NCBI GenBank assembly: GCA_902793335.1
Contig: CADBCZ010000016.1
Location: forward strand, 1-64,000
Origin: an uncultured Lachnospiraceae bacterium
GTDB taxonomy: Bacteria; Bacillota; Clostridia; Lachnospirales; Lachnospiraceae
Length of the DNA stretch: 64,000 nt
Reading direction: 5' to 3'
The position numbers were made by a program, and so were the translations under genes. Every line of letters begins with the position of its first letter. Position 1 is the first letter of the stretch. Of this stretch, positions 35,980 to 47,076 are shown one piece after another. Under the pieces are notes generated by a model. That model was not told the DNA's origin. It did no database searches and saw nothing but the letters and a program-made list of their open reading frames with translations.

Positions 35980-38900
35980 TTATGGCAATGTTATCGGCTG
36001 CACCATTTTCACCACAACAGGCTTACAATATGCCTCATCATATTTTGCATCCTTGTCTCTAACTCTGACCAAAGCATAATAATAATATTTATCCCAATCA
36101 TATGTCTTTTTATTAGTCGGGGTAATAGCACATTTTTCTTTTGCCACTATATCATCACCTGTGTCAAATGGTACTAAGTCCTCAAAATCTTTAACAGTCG
36201 GCGCTACAGGTTCTTCCACCTCAGCTTCTTCTGATTCTGTTTCTTCTGGCTCTGGTTTTGCAACCTGATATATTCTTACATCAACATCACATAGAATGTC
36301 TTTTCCATCAGGATCACCATAATATGTTGGACTCATCTTCCATGTAACAATATTACCCTCAGCAGATATTGCTTCATTACCGCTTTCATCTGTTTGAACT
36401 GATGATATGGTTTCTTCACATTCTCTGTACAGAATCTTACTACTATCTGAAGAATTTTTACCATATCTATCATCTGCAATCGGAGCTACATAATAATATT
36501 TGTAGTTACCTTCACCGCCACTGACATCAATGAGTAGTCCATCATCTCTAGCGCCCTCAAAACTCTGCTTGATTTCATTAAAGTAACCTAATGCAGCTGT
36601 CTTGGCCTGTTCCTCTGTAAGCTCTATGTACTGAGCAAAACCTCTATGTTCCTGTTTTTCTTCAGAATCATTAAGATTACCATCACAATACCATACTGCA
36701 ACATGGAAATCATGATATTCATTAAGATGAATATTAGCATTCTCATCACCTTTGATTGAGAATGAAATAACAGCATTTCCAGAACCCTTATTCATCTTCT
36801 GATCATCACTAAGTAAAAGAGTAACCGCCTCATTCTTATCGTTATAAGCATATAATTCGTATCTGTAGTATTCATGCAAAGTACTCGGTGCGTTATAGGT
36901 TAATTTACCACTAAAGCTAATATCCTTAACCTTACCATTATCAGTATCTCTTTCAGTAATTCCAAATGAAGTTTCAGAAAGTTTATAATTGACTTTAAGC
37001 GCACCATACAGATTATCCTGTAGATTAACACTCTTTCCTTGCGGACTATACGTAAATACAGGAGAATCGTAGTATCCTTCCTTCTTTGCTACAAATGTTT
37101 TCTTTCCATTACCCGGTGTCATCTTTCCTGCATATCCTAACAGAACACCCAGCTTATCACTAAGTTTATTAGACGTATCAATTTTACAAGCGGCATCCTC
37201 ATCAACACTTATCTCTGCACCTATACCCTCATAGGCCTCCGGATTAAGGAGTTTTGCATACCAACTTGGATCGCGATCAACACATACAATCTCAATCTCC
37301 GGCTTAGGTAACTGAACAGAATGGAAATAATATTTAGTTTTGGTATCAGAGCTGCCCGCAGAAATATCTGTGATAAATCCGCTACCCCTTTCTTTATCGG
37401 CAGCAAGAGCCGAAGGAGTCTCAAAGTAATTATATGCGCCCTGTCCTGTACCCGAATACCAGTAATCTATCTTGTATTCATCGTAATCAAACTTAACATC
37501 GGATGCAGCATCAAAGTAACCAATCTTGATATCCTCAGATTCACCTTCAGACAGATATATCTCTTTCTTAGCTAAGGTCTTATGTACTACTTTTCCTTCC
37601 TCATCCGTCTTAACACCATACAATTCAACAGTAAATACCTGTGGAACTGTAGGATGAAGCTTGCTGTCATACTTATTATAAGTCAAGGTTCCGGCATAAT
37701 AAGGTTTCGCATCAGTTAAATGATCTCCTTCTTCATCAGGTGTAAGTGTAAAGTCTATTTCTTTCGGATGACAAGACGTCGGTACAAAAGCAGTAATCAT
37801 TGTTTTCTCTGAATCAATACAATTATCTGATTTTGCTATAGCGAATATCTCCTGTCCTGCCGCATCCTTCTTAAATGCCATCGCAGATACTGCATTGCTA
37901 ATAACTTGTGTCTGATATGCAGCATCAGATGTAAATGTTATATCCGATGGAAGAATATCAACACTATTAGCTTCATTCTTACCACTCATGGTATAAGCAT
38001 GAATCTTGAAATTAGCATCACCTGTATATTCTTTGTATGCATCTGCGTTCTTAAGATGAAGCATCCACTGCTCTCCGTATGCTACAATCTCAATCTCAGG
38101 AGTTGCAAGCTTTGGTACTAGTTTGATATAGCTTCTTGCAGTATCCTCATCTGTCAGATCACTATAATTACTATCTGTACCTCTTGCATCCTTAACATCA
38201 ACTACTGCATAATAATCTTTATTGGTATCCATCATCATATCTTCAGGCTGAATAAATGTGGTTGTTGTACCATAAGCTTTCTTAGGATCTGTGTTATATT
38301 CATTCAGCAAATAATCTTTGTCTTCATCTAAATATTCATCCTTTTTATCAAAGCTGAATGTTCCCTTATCTACTGCAATATAACGTATTCTCACATCAAA
38401 TTCCGTTGCAGATACCACCGTATTACCGGAACCCGGTGTAACATCCCATTTCACCTCATAGTTACCCATTGTTTCACTCTTAGAAACATTAACATTCTTA
38501 ATTATATCCGGATTATTATTTTTGTTATTCTCTATAAAGTCGACAAAACTATTATCAAGTTCAGAATAATCCATATCATACTCATCAGCAGACGGAAGAC
38601 GACTTCCGCTTACCTTAGCTTCAAGATTTACTCCACTATTATTTGAAGCTTCACTATCTCTATAATCCTTTGATTTTTTCAATCTGTCAAAATAGAAGTG
38701 ATCAACCAATTTGTAATTATAAGGTTCCTGGCTGCCTTTTTCACTAAACGTGTACAACACCGGAACTTCTACAGAAGTAGTATAGTTAGTATTTTTACGA
38801 ATATATACTTTTTCGCCGTCAGTATATGTATTATATTCATCATAGTCATTAGGCTGGTATCCTTGAGGTTCTTTAAACAGAATATATCTGGTAACATTCT

Positions 38901-41900
38901 TATCATCTTTGTATTGTGCAGATATAATTCTCTCTGAAGCCAATATTTTTGCACTTTGTTCGTTATAATACAAACTTACCGGATTACAGTAATTAATATT
39001 TGAGTTACCTATCCTACTTAACGGCAATAATCCTGACGCATAATCATTATATGAAATCAAAGCATTAATACGATTTGCGTGAATATTACCACTGCCTAAA
39101 CCAAAGAAGTCCAATATCGAACCAAATATACGACCCAAAAGACTCTTATCATCATTATATTGGAATGATATTTCGTCTAAATAATAATTGTTACCACAAT
39201 ATTTGTATGTTTTATAATTATTATCAGGTGTCCCTGATTTATAATATGAAACAGCTCCTCTTTTTGCATCATTATTACTATATGTATCTTTTCCGTTACT
39301 GGTATTATAACCAAACATTCTTACACCAAAACAGTTTCTCACGGTTGTATAACCTGTTTGAGGAGCACCATCTGCATACGGATCTCTTCCGGAATTAATC
39401 GCTCCTGCGTTACGTGTAAACTCAGTTCCTATAGCATTAGTCTGTCCACTGTATAACTGTGATGTATAACTACGACACATATCTATGTTTACAAAGATAC
39501 TGTTAACAGTTTTAGGTTCATTATTTCCGTCCTTTGCAAAACATCCAATTGTACCAAGTATTCCGGCTGCTTTAGAATTAGCATATACTCTTGAATCCAC
39601 ACCATTGACACAATCTTTGATATTAACAGTATATAAATCTATACTTTGTGGAGCTGATATCTCACCAACGATACCACCCACATCATTCGATGTCATTTTA
39701 CCGTATCTGTTCTTAATGATACATGTATCATAATCTGTTCCACGCATAGGAAAAGCGATAATTCCATGATTCTGGCAGTGAAGAACATTATTAACCTGAT
39801 CAGGTCTAAGATCAGTATAATGAGCAACTATACCACCTGATGTACCACTATATCCTTTAGTACCTGTAAAACTACATGTAAAACCATCAATTAAGAATCC
39901 GTAATTATATGAGTACTGGACTGTTCCTCCATTACCCTTAAGTTGTGCGATTACTCCTCCTGTGTTATTACCGAAATAATTAAGTACAGTTCCAACATTT
40001 ACGCATTTCTCAACTACCCAATTAGGATTATCAACATTATTCTGCGTTCCAATAACTCCACCTACATAGTAAAAATTGTGGTTATAATTCATGTTAGTAA
40101 CCTGATTATCAGAATTAAGCGCTGAATCAGGAATAGTAGGCAATTCCGTTCTTACATATGCAAAATTAACATTGTATTCAACAGATGCACCCAATCCATT
40201 TTTGCTGTCAGCCACCTTATCGTCTGCCGAATTCATACCGATAACACCACCGACAGCATTATACTTAACTTTCGGCAAATAGTTCTCAACAACCCATTTA
40301 CCTGAGGCACATTTCTTAACTTTACCGGAAGTAGTATTATAACCTGCTATTCCTCCAATATAACCTCTTCCTTTATTGAGTGAGATTATATAATCATTAG
40401 CACTGACATCATATTTCAAAGTTGTTCCATCTGTATCATACTTAGGGAAAGCGTATACATAATTATCAGGATCCGCAGGTATTGTACCAAGTAATTTTGA
40501 TGCACGTGCAGATATTTCTTCAGTCTCTTCATTCTTGAATAATTGATTAAGACTCTTAACAGCCGGTCTTGACACAGCTTTATCATCAGAAGATACTTTT
40601 TCAAGTTGAGCAACAGCATCATCAACCAGGCTCATATCAGCCTTCTTCTCACCATCAACTTTCAATCGGCCATCCTTCAATACAAATGCATTATCTGTAT
40701 ATCCGCAACCATTTAACTCACCCATATTAATGGCACATATTCCGCCAACCATTCCATTATCAGTATTAATCTTGCTTTGATTCATTGTATCATCAGCATT
40801 CTTAAGACTTGTAACGTAGCAATTTTTTATACTTGAATACTGATAGTTAATTCCACAGACACCACCCACTGCTGAACTTGTTGATATCTTCTGTTTCTCG
40901 TTTGAACTGTCTGTAAAGTTTGCGGTTCCCTTAACATCAATTTCCGCACCAATAACGTAGCTATTCTTTACAACCGCATTAACAACAGAATCAGAATCTG
41001 CCTTCTTCTCTGAACCATTCTTACCAACCACGCCACCGATAGTCAGACCTGCAGAACTTCTCTTCTTTTTTATACTTCCACCGAATTTACAATTATTAAC
41101 ATCGCCGCAATTATAACCTACAACACCACCGATACAATTAGCCTGACCTTCATCAACAAAGTCAAATGTAACATCAATATTCTTAACAACGGCATCTTTT
41201 GAGTTAGTTCCGACAGCTCCACCAATTATAAGTTTTGTCTTATTAGATTTGTATCCAAGATACTTACCTAATCTGCCATTATTAACAACACCATCATTTC
41301 TACCTACAAGATAGCCAAATGTATCCATATCATTTCCGATTATGATGATCTTATCATCAACACCTGTTACTTTCGCAATTGAACAATCACAATCAGATAC
41401 GATACAATCCTTATGATTGACAGATGTTATAGCACCTGCAACAATCATATTACCCTTTATCTGCGGAACATAAGGCTTATTATCATGATCTTCTTCTGCT
41501 GCCGCCCTATCAACAAGACAATCCTTCATAAAACCAAAGTTTTCTGATGCAATTCCTGCCGACACGCCTTTAGTAGCACTTGGACTACCATAAGACTCAC
41601 ACGCTTTAATATATCCGCCCTCGCCGTTAACTCCAAGCACACCACCAACGAAATCATTACCAGAAGTATCACCGTAGTTAAAGCAGTTAAGCATATGAGG
41701 ATGTGCTGAATCTGATATCCTGACATAACCGTCATCATCATTTTCAGTCACCTTATTATCTTTAAGACCGGCAATATATAAGTTACCGACAATGCCTCCG
41801 ATAAATGATACATCATCACCCAATACATTTGCCTTATTAACAATCGATTTTGTCTCATTTGCCGCAAACAGGCTTATGTCGGATTTTTCATAACTTGTTA

Positions 41901-44298
41901 CATTCTTCTTTCCACCGTCAGGGCTAAGTACCTTAGTTGTGACTGCACCGTTTCTCTTCTTCATCACAATATATCCATTTTCATTATCTGAAGAAAGAGC
42001 ATTATAAGAAGCAATCGTATCTTTATCTACACCGATTCCGAATCTGGTAGAATCCTTATCATATTTTCCGTAAACATATCCAAATACACCGCCTACTCCG
42101 TAAGAATAATACTGTGCATTAGAAACAGTCTCACCTACAGATGTATCCGGTGTCTCATTATATATTTCTTTTCTGGCGTCTTCATCCGACACATCAGGTG
42201 CCTCTTTAAAATCTGTATCTTTTCCTGTAACTTTTCCTTTAACATTTCCTGATGTCAATATTCTGTCGATAGACGCATTCTTCTTAAGAGCCACAGTTCC
42301 TGCAGCCATTCCGACACCCGAACCATATCTCTGATTCAGATTCTTTCTGTTTTCAGCATTACTTATATCAATACCGTTATCCTTAGCTTCATTAGTATCA
42401 TTAAGATTTGCAAAAACCGCTGCTTCAATCTTACAATCTTTATCGAAATATATCTCTCTTATATCACCTTCATTACGACCACACAAAACTCCGGCTGCCT
42501 GAAGACTATCTGAATAAATAGCTTTTCTTGTCGCCTCATCTCCTGTTGCTCCATCTGATTTATCATAGTCTTCCTTAGATATTACCTTTGCGTCTGCTTT
42601 AGATACGATAATTCGTTTGAGCATACCCTTATTAATTCCGAACAATCCAAGTGTTGTAGACTTGTTAACAGGTAGTACTCCGGCACTTGCTGTAATGACC
42701 TTGCCATCATCACCATGTTCATAAGCTACTGAGCTCTTATTACTTAATTTATAATTGGCAAGCTGATTACCATTACCATCAAAAACACTTTTTGAATTAA
42801 GCTTTGATATCGTTGGAAATACAAAATTATTATCATCTTTGGGAATTGAATAATAAGAGAAATCAGCATTTACCTCTCTGTCAAGTCCGTCATATATAAC
42901 TGCATCATTAAAATCCAGATCTTTTGTAAGCAGGTATTTGTGTTCTTCCTCTTCACTCTTAGCATAATCCTCATTATATCTGATGTTTGATAAATGACGA
43001 TTTCTTGAAATCAGATATGCAGACGCAACGTCATAGTAACTTGCAAAATCCCCCGTCTCTTCCTTAGTAGCATACAAAGAATTCTCCGTATTTGATTCCA
43101 TAGGTCTGCTCGATGAATATGTTGTGGGATCTAACGGCTCAACGGTTACGCTGGCTAAGATATTCTTAGGTGTGGTTCCGATAAGTCTTGTAATACTGTA
43201 CCCTGCATTATCTGTTCTACCGGTCACAGTATCAGCCTCATCAAGAACAGCCATGGATTGTTCCGTAGAAAGCGCATCAAGTATTACAGAAAGATAAAAG
43301 CCATCTTCTTCATCTTCATGTTCGTTAAATGAAACAACAAACTGAAAATCATCTATCTTCTTACCTTCTGAATCATAAGCAGGAATATTATCAATGAGAA
43401 CAGGTTTATTCTTATCATTCGTACCATACATGCTAACTAGCATATTTCTGGAAATTGAAAAATTACACAATACAGGCTTGGCATCTGTATCTTCAAGCAA
43501 TGTAATATTAAACACCGTATCGGCTTCCGCATTTTCAGAAGAGCTCTTAAGAGTTAAAAACAGGGTTTCTTCATTATGCAGCTCACATTCAACCATCTTG
43601 AGCTGTGGAAGATTGTCAAGTTTGACAACATTTACCTGATCAGCACTGTAATAACCCACCTGATAATTCTCTCTAAACTCAGGTGTTCTTCTGTCAGCAG
43701 TAATAAAGAAATCCCCTCTCTCCACACATGAAGATGAATCGTTATATCTAATAGACGTAGACCAATTGCTGTAAAATGCAGAATAAACCTTCTTAGCAGT
43801 AAGATCAAACTCTACGACGATAGATGCATTCAGCTGTTCTGAATCAGAGACATAGGTCTCTAACATTTTAAACAACGGTTTTTCCGGATGAGCAACATAA
43901 TCACCCTGATTGACTACAAGATATCCGTAATCATGAGTTTCGCCCTCATTGTCAGTATCCCTTGGTATACCATATGTGGCTTTATCAAGGCCGGGATCAC
44001 CTGTGTTCTTTGCAAACTTTACAATGCCGTCGCTGCCACCTTCAAAACTCTTCATATATTCGTCTAGAGTACCTCTACTCTCCGCAGCAGAAAGAGCAGA
44101 CTGAGCTGCCATATAAATAGTCTTTGCCTTTTCCTCACTGCTCACGTACTCATAATGAGAGATCCAAGCCGTAACACCCCATACGGCTGAACCCATCATG
44201 ATAGCCATTATCGTAAGAACCACTATCATTTCAACCAGCGTAAAGCCTGCATTAACCTTTCGCAATATTCTCTTATCTTTCATGATTTGATGATTCAT
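35980..44298 (-). CDS. Giant prepilin-anchored adhesin with GLUG-like repeats
   Basis: A single frame of 2772 residues (about 300 kDa). Residues 1-18 are a prepilin leader, with cleavage before F19-T-L-V-E23 and a pilin helix (MIVVLTIMAIMMGSAVWG). Residues about 25-250 look like a pilin head. From about 400 to 1650 there are many glycine-rich repeats of GLUG type (IGGVVGYNCGDVNNC, VGGVCGINYQYSSIKNC, IGGIAGYNTTSGKV), expected to build a long beta-helix. From about 1850 to the end are several Fn3-like or beta-sandwich units with repeated KPEIEIV or TPEIEIV starts, then an acidic ETESEEAEVEEP stretch. It probably forms an adhesive pilus tip. Ribosome site GGCGGTGA. Confidence 0.88.
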   Translation of the reverse strand: MNHQIMKDKRILRKVNAGFTLVEMIVVLTIMAIMMGSAVWGVTAWISHYEYVSSEEKAKTIYMAAQSALSAAESRGTLDEYMKSFEGGSDGIVKFAKNTGDPGLDKATYGIPRDTDNEGETHDYGYLVVNQGDYVAHPEKPLFKMLETYVSDSEQLNASIVVEFDLTAKKVYSAFYSNWSTSIRYNDSSSCVERGDFFITADRRTPEFRENYQVGYYSADQVNVVKLDNLPQLKMVECELHNEETLFLTLKSSSENAEADTVFNITLLEDTDAKPVLCNFSISRNMLVSMYGTNDKNKPVLIDNIPAYDSEGKKIDDFQFVVSFNEHEDEEDGFYLSVILDALSTEQSMAVLDEADTVTGRTDNAGYSITRLIGTTPKNILASVTVEPLDPTTYSSSRPMESNTENSLYATKEETGDFASYYDVASAYLISRNRHLSNIRYNEDYAKSEEEEHKYLLTKDLDFNDAVIYDGLDREVNADFSYYSIPKDDNNFVFPTISKLNSKSVFDGNGNQLANYKLSNKSSVAYEHGDDGKVITASAGVLPVNKSTTLGLFGINKGMLKRIIVSKADAKVISKEDYDKSDGATGDEATRKAIYSDSLQAAGVLCGRNEGDIREIYFDKDCKIEAAVFANLNDTNEAKDNGIDISNAENRKNLNQRYGSGVGMAAGTVALKKNASIDRILTSGNVKGKVTGKDTDFKEAPDVSDEDARKEIYNETPDTSVGETVSNAQYYSYGVGGVFGYVYGKYDKDSTRFGIGVDKDTIASYNALSSDNENGYIVMKKRNGAVTTKVLSPDGGKKNVTSYEKSDISLFAANETKSIVNKANVLGDDVSFIGGIVGNLYIAGLKDNKVTENDDDGYVRISDSAHPHMLNCFNYGDTSGNDFVGGVLGVNGEGGYIKACESYGSPSATKGVSAGIASENFGFMKDCLVDRAAAEEDHDNKPYVPQIKGNMIVAGAITSVNHKDCIVSDCDCSIAKVTGVDDKIIIIGNDMDTFGYLVGRNDGVVNNGRLGKYLGYKSNKTKLIIGGAVGTNSKDAVVKNIDVTFDFVDEGQANCIGGVVGYNCGDVNNCKFGGSIKKKRSSAGLTIGGVVGKNGSEKKADSDSVVNAVVKNSYVIGAEIDVKGTANFTDSSNEKQKISTSSAVGGVCGINYQYSSIKNCYVTSLKNADDTMNQSKINTDNGMVGGICAINMGELNGCGYTDNAFVLKDGRLKVDGEKKADMSLVDDAVAQLEKVSSDDKAVSRPAVKSLNQLFKNEETEEISARASKLLGTIPADPDNYVYAFPKYDTDGTTLKYDVSANDYIISLNKGRGYIGGIAGYNTTSGKVKKCASGKWVVENYLPKVKYNAVGGVIGMNSADDKVADSKNGLGASVEYNVNFAYVRTELPTIPDSALNSDNQVTNMNYNHNFYYVGGVIGTQNNVDNPNWVVEKCVNVGTVLNYFGNNTGGVIAQLKGNGGTVQYSYNYGFLIDGFTCSFTGTKGYSGTSGGIVAHYTDLRPDQVNNVLHCQNHGIIAFPMRGTDYDTCIIKNRYGKMTSNDVGGIVGEISAPQSIDLYTVNIKDCVNGVDSRVYANSKAAGILGTIGCFAKDGNNEPKTVNSIFVNIDMCRSYTSQLYSGQTNAIGTEFTRNAGAINSGRDPYADGAPQTGYTTVRNCFGVRMFGYNTSNGKDTYSNNDAKRGAVSYYKSGTPDNNYKTYKYCGNNYYLDEISFQYNDDKSLLGRIFGSILDFFGLGSGNIHANRINALISYNDYASGLLPLSRIGNSNINYCNPVSLYYNEQSAKILASERIISAQYKDDKNVTRYILFKEPQGYQPNDYDEYNTYTDGEKVYIRKNTNYTTSVEVPVLYTFSEKGSQEPYNYKLVDHFYFDRLKKSKDYRDSEASNNSGVNLEAKVSGSRLPSADEYDMDYSELDNSFVDFIENNKNNNPDIIKNVNVSKSETMGNYEVKWDVTPGSGNTVVSATEFDVRIRYIAVDKGTFSFDKKDEYLDEDKDYLLNEYNTDPKKAYGTTTTFIQPEDMMMDTNKDYYAVVDVKDARGTDSNYSDLTDEDTARSYIKLVPKLATPEIEIVAYGEQWMLHLKNADAYKEYTGDANFKIHAYTMSGKNEANSVDILPSDITFTSDAAYQTQVISNAVSAMAFKKDAAGQEIFAIAKSDNCIDSEKTMITAFVPTSCHPKEIDFTLTPDEEGDHLTDAKPYYAGTLTYNKYDSKLHPTVPQVFTVELYGVKTDEEGKVVHKTLAKKEIYLSEGESEDIKIGYFDAASDVKFDYDEYKIDYWYSGTGQGAYNYFETPSALAADKERGSGFITDISAGSSDTKTKYYFHSVQLPKPEIEIVCVDRDPSWYAKLLNPEAYEGIGAEISVDEDAACKIDTSNKLSDKLGVLLGYAGKMTPGNGKKTFVAKKEGYYDSPVFTYSPQGKSVNLQDNLYGALKVNYKLSETSFGITERDTDNGKVKDISFSGKLTYNAPSTLHEYYRYELYAYNDKNEAVTLLLSDDQKMNKGSGNAVISFSIKGDENANIHLNEYHDFHVAVWYCDGNLNDSEEKQEHRGFAQYIELTEEQAKTAALGYFNEIKQSFEGARDDGLLIDVSGGEGNYKYYYVAPIADDRYGKNSSDSSKILYRECEETISSVQTDESGNEAISAEGNIVTWKMSPTYYGDPDGKDILCDVDVRIYQVAKPEPEETESEEAEVEEPVAPTVKDFEDLVPFDTGDDIVAKEKCAITPTNKKTYDWDKYYYYALVRVRDKDAKYDEAYCKPVVVKMVQPITLP

Positions 44299-44354
44299 AG
44301 AGTCACCGCCTTAATACATTAATTCTTAATACCTTTATACTTATCCCTGTATAT

Positions 44355-44828
44355 TTAATTCTCCGTTACCGTCCATATTTCCTTGTCTGCCCCTGTACCG
44401 TTCTTATAATACTTGGCAGTAAATGTTCCGTCATTATATGTCATATTTGATATTATATACATCTTATTTTCAGGATTAGAACTGTTAAATGCCTTCTCAT
44501 ACACTATCTGATATGGTGGTGTGCCTGCTTCAAACTCTATACCCGTCAATTCACTCATTCTATCCATAGTAATTCGTAAATCCGGATCAACCAGATCATT
44601 ATGTGCATCTTCCACCATAGACTGGGCTGCAAGATAAATCTTCTTTGCATCATTTAGTGTTGAATTCATTCTTGCCTTATCTATATAACCAAGAAATGCA
44701 GGACCAACCGCCGCGGCTAACAATGCTATTATTACGAGCACAACAACAAGCTCGACAAGAGTAAATCCGTTCTCATCAGCAATAACCGTGTCTAAAATAT
44801 TCTGTTTGCAATTATTATGATCACGCAT
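44355..44828 (-). CDS. Type IV prepilin, first gene of the pilin operon
   Basis: A 157-residue prepilin. The leader is long (about 20 residues, ending in ADENG) and cut before FTLVELVVVLVIIALLAAAV (E at +5). The helix continues into YIDKARMNSTLNDAKKIYLAAQSM, close to the major pilin pattern. The ATG at 44828 with GGGTGA upstream is preferred over a TTG two codons earlier. A strong promoter lies 55-90 bp upstream. It may be a minor pilin (GspH-like) that pairs with the giant tip protein. Confidence 0.87.
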   Translation of the reverse strand: MRDHNNCKQNILDTVIADENGFTLVELVVVLVIIALLAAAVGPAFLGYIDKARMNSTLNDAKKIYLAAQSMVEDAHNDLVDPDLRITMDRMSELTGIEFEAGTPPYQIVYEKAFNSSNPENKMYIISNMTYNDGTFTAKYYKNGTGADKEIWTVTEN

Positions 44829-44886
44829 AAACAATCACCCAAATCCCAGTATTATATATAATTTATCGACAATTATAGCCTTTTAA

Positions 44887-44915
44887 ATTATAGCATTTTT
44901 ATAACACAATGTAAA
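44887..44915 (-). promoter_or_regulatory. Promoter of the pilin/giant-adhesin operon
   Basis: TTTACA and TATAAT are 17 bases apart on the minus strand. The spacing and boxes match the pilA promoter, but no palindrome overlaps it. It starts directly after the rho terminator. Confidence 0.8.
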
Positions 44916-44920
44916 CAAAA

Positions 44921-44942
44921 AACCCGGGTGTCCACCCGGGTT
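44921..44942 (-). terminator. Rho-independent terminator of the rho gene
   Basis: AACCCGGGTG/CACCCGGGTT, GC-rich and perfect, followed on the minus strand by TTTTTTG, 26 bp after the rho stop. Confidence 0.93.
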
Positions 44943-44967
44943 TTGCTATATATTTACAATATTCTTT

Positions 44968-46470
44968 TTATCGTCTGTATAACGACCTCTTGACCAGTTC
45001 CAAGAACTCTTTGTTATCCTTGGTTCTTACAAACATTTTCAGTATTTCTTCCACTCGTTCCTCGCCTCTGTTGCTTGAGAACTCCCTTGTCATTGAATTT
45101 ACCACTTCTTTTTCCACCGGAGTAAGAAGAAGATCATCGCGTCTTGTTCCTGATTTTGCTATATCTATAGCCGGGAATATTCTTCTCTCAGAAAGCTTCC
45201 TGTCAAGTACAAGTTCCATGTTACCTGTTCCTTTAAATTCCTCAAATACCACATCATCCATCTTTGAACCCGTTTCAACAAGAGCTGTTGCCAAAACCGT
45301 AAGTGATCCTCCCTCTCTCATATTTCTGGCAGCGCCAAAAAATTTCTTGGGCATATGTAGAGCTGCAGGATCAAGACCACCCGTAAGTGTTCTTCCACTT
45401 GGCGGTACTGTAAGATTATATGCTCTTGCCAGTCTGGTTATAGAGTCAAGAAGAATAACAACATCTTCCTTGTGCTCTACAAGACGTTTTGCACGTTCTA
45501 AAACCATTTCAGCAACTCTTTTATGATGTTCAGGTAATTCGTCAAATGTAGAATATATCACCTCAACATTTGGCCCTTCAATAGATTCTCTTATATCTGT
45601 AACTTCTTCAGGTCGCTCATCTATCAAAAGTACAATAAGATGCATATCTGTATATTGTCTACTTATACTTACCGCAATCTGTTTTAACAGAGTTGTCTTA
45701 CCAGCTTTAGGCGGAGCAACAATCATACCACGCTGTCCCTTGCCTATCGGTGCTAAAAGATCCATAATTCGCATTGATATTGTATGTGAATGCTCATTTT
45801 CAAGTTTGATTCTCTCATCAGGAAAAATCGGAGTAAGATCTTCAAAACTCTTTCTCTTTATAGCCTCTTCAACACTATATCCGTTAATAGACTTGATATA
45901 TAACAAAGCAGCGAATTTTTCACGTTCAGTCTTGATCTTTTTATTACCAATTATAATATCTCCGGTCTTTAAATTAAACCTCTTAATCTGTGCCGGTGAA
46001 ACATATATATCATCATCACCCGGAAGATAATTCTCGCATCTGATAAATCCGTATCCATCTGCCATTACCTCTAATATACCATTAGCTTCCTGTCCACTAT
46101 CAAGCGAAGATTCCGGCATTGGGGATCTTTCTATTTCAGATTTTCTTTCAGGTTCTGTTTTTCTTTCTACTTCCTGTTCAATTCTTCTTTCCGCGACAGG
46201 CCTTTTATCAGTTTCCGTTTTCCTGGTTCTATTAACTTTTTTATTCTTCTCTGTTTTTCCTGTGTCTTCAGAATTACTTTCGCTTGCTGCCTTTTGTGCA
46301 ACCTTTTCTTCCTTATTTGAATCAGCCTGTTTTTTTCCTTCATTACGGCGCTCTTTAACTGCAGTCAAAAACTGAGCCAGCTCACCTTTTTTCATGCCCG
46401 AAACACCTTTTATTCCCAGCTCTTTAGCTTCTTTTTTGAGTTCTGCCAACGACATTTCTGCATAATTCAT
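44968..46470 (-). CDS. rho: Transcription termination factor Rho
   Basis: Hexameric RNA-dependent ATPase that ends transcription. The N-terminal domain (residues 1-50) is the helical Rho-N fold ([19 protein letters not shown]). A highly charged K/E/R insert follows (about 50-125), typical of Firmicute and high-GC Rho. The RNA-binding cold-shock-like domain reads [20 protein letters not shown]. Walker A is APPKAGKTT, Walker [17 protein letters not shown], and the Q/R loop region [20 protein letters not shown]. Length 500. AAGGAG precedes the start. Confidence 0.97.
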   Translation of the reverse strand: MNYAEMSLAELKKEAKELGIKGVSGMKKGELAQFLTAVKERRNEGKKQADSNKEEKVAQKAASESNSEDTGKTEKNKKVNRTRKTETDKRPVAERRIEQEVERKTEPERKSEIERSPMPESSLDSGQEANGILEVMADGYGFIRCENYLPGDDDIYVSPAQIKRFNLKTGDIIIGNKKIKTEREKFAALLYIKSINGYSVEEAIKRKSFEDLTPIFPDERIKLENEHSHTISMRIMDLLAPIGKGQRGMIVAPPKAGKTTLLKQIAVSISRQYTDMHLIVLLIDERPEEVTDIRESIEGPNVEVIYSTFDELPEHHKRVAEMVLERAKRLVEHKEDVVILLDSITRLARAYNLTVPPSGRTLTGGLDPAALHMPKKFFGAARNMREGGSLTVLATALVETGSKMDDVVFEEFKGTGNMELVLDRKLSERRIFPAIDIAKSGTRRDDLLLTPVEKEVVNSMTREFSSNRGEERVEEILKMFVRTKDNKEFLELVKRSLYRR

Positions 46471-46634
46471 ATATATTTCTCCTTTTTAATTACATTTGTC
46501 TACACGAAAACAAAGACAAATCCTATGGAAACTGTCATTATCGATATTCATTATCAGCAACTTATTAATATTAACTTTTATAAAAAATAGGGAATTTTTT
46601 AACGATTATAGATTAATAAAATCAATTAAGAACA

Positions 46635-46664
46635 GGCAGCATATGTGTAAACACAAATGCTGCC
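46635..46664 (-). terminator. Terminator of rpsO
   Basis: GGCAGCAT...ATGCTGCC hairpin with paired interior, eight bases after the rpsO stop, followed on the minus strand by TGTTCTTAATTGATTTT. The tail is only moderately T-rich. Confidence 0.65.
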
Positions 46665-46671
46665 TCACATT

Positions 46672-46938
46672 CTAGTGTCTTAATCCTAAGCTCTCAACTA
46701 AAGCTCTGTAACGATTGATATCAACTTTCTTCAAGTAAGCCAAAAGATTTCTTCTCTGACCTACAAGCTTAAGAAGACCTCTCTTAGAATGATGATCCTT
46801 AGGATGTGCCTTAAAATGCTCCTGAAGATCAAGGATTCTTGCTGTAAGAAGTGCAATCTGTACTTCCGGAGAACCGGTATCATTAGTACCACGACCATAC
46901 TTCTCAATGATCTCTTTCTTCTGCTCTGTAGTTACCAT
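46672..46938 (-). CDS. rpsO: 30S ribosomal protein S15
   Basis: An 88-residue primary 16S rRNA binding protein. The family pattern is clear ([21 protein letters not shown], then [20 protein letters not shown]). AGGAGG precedes the start. A separate promoter and structured leader lie upstream. The gene is monocistronic between pgeF and rho on the same strand. Confidence 0.97.
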   Translation of the reverse strand: MVTTEQKKEIIEKYGRGTNDTGSPEVQIALLTARILDLQEHFKAHPKDHHSKRGLLKLVGQRRNLLAYLKKVDINRYRALVESLGLRH

Positions 46939-47024
46939 AGCATTCTACCTCCTATAATAATTATAATCGCCTTTCACCCGGTCATAGGTCGGAGTGTCCT
47001 ATGGCTGAGTTGAGGTTTAATACG
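46939..47024 (-). promoter_or_regulatory. rpsO leader with stem-loops, probable S15 autoregulation site
   Basis: The leader carries a CATAGG/CCTATG hairpin (near 46983-47003) followed by ACCGGGTGAAAGGCG before the ribosome site. S15 represses its own synthesis through leader RNA in many bacteria, with different structures. The role here is inferred from position and hairpins only. Confidence 0.45.
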
Positions 47025-47029
47025 TTGGT

Positions 47030-47058
47030 ATATTAACATAACATACCGGATTTGTAAA
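47030..47058 (-). promoter_or_regulatory. rpsO promoter
   Basis: TTTACA and TAATAT are separated by 17 bases on the minus strand, with TG near the -10 box. Confidence 0.65.
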
Positions 47059-47076
47059 CAACTTTTTTAAACTATA

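Noticed and set aside
44990-45526. Plus-strand frame of 178 codons opposite rho
   Set aside because: It is antisense to a highly conserved gene, with no ribosome site and low-complexity serine content.
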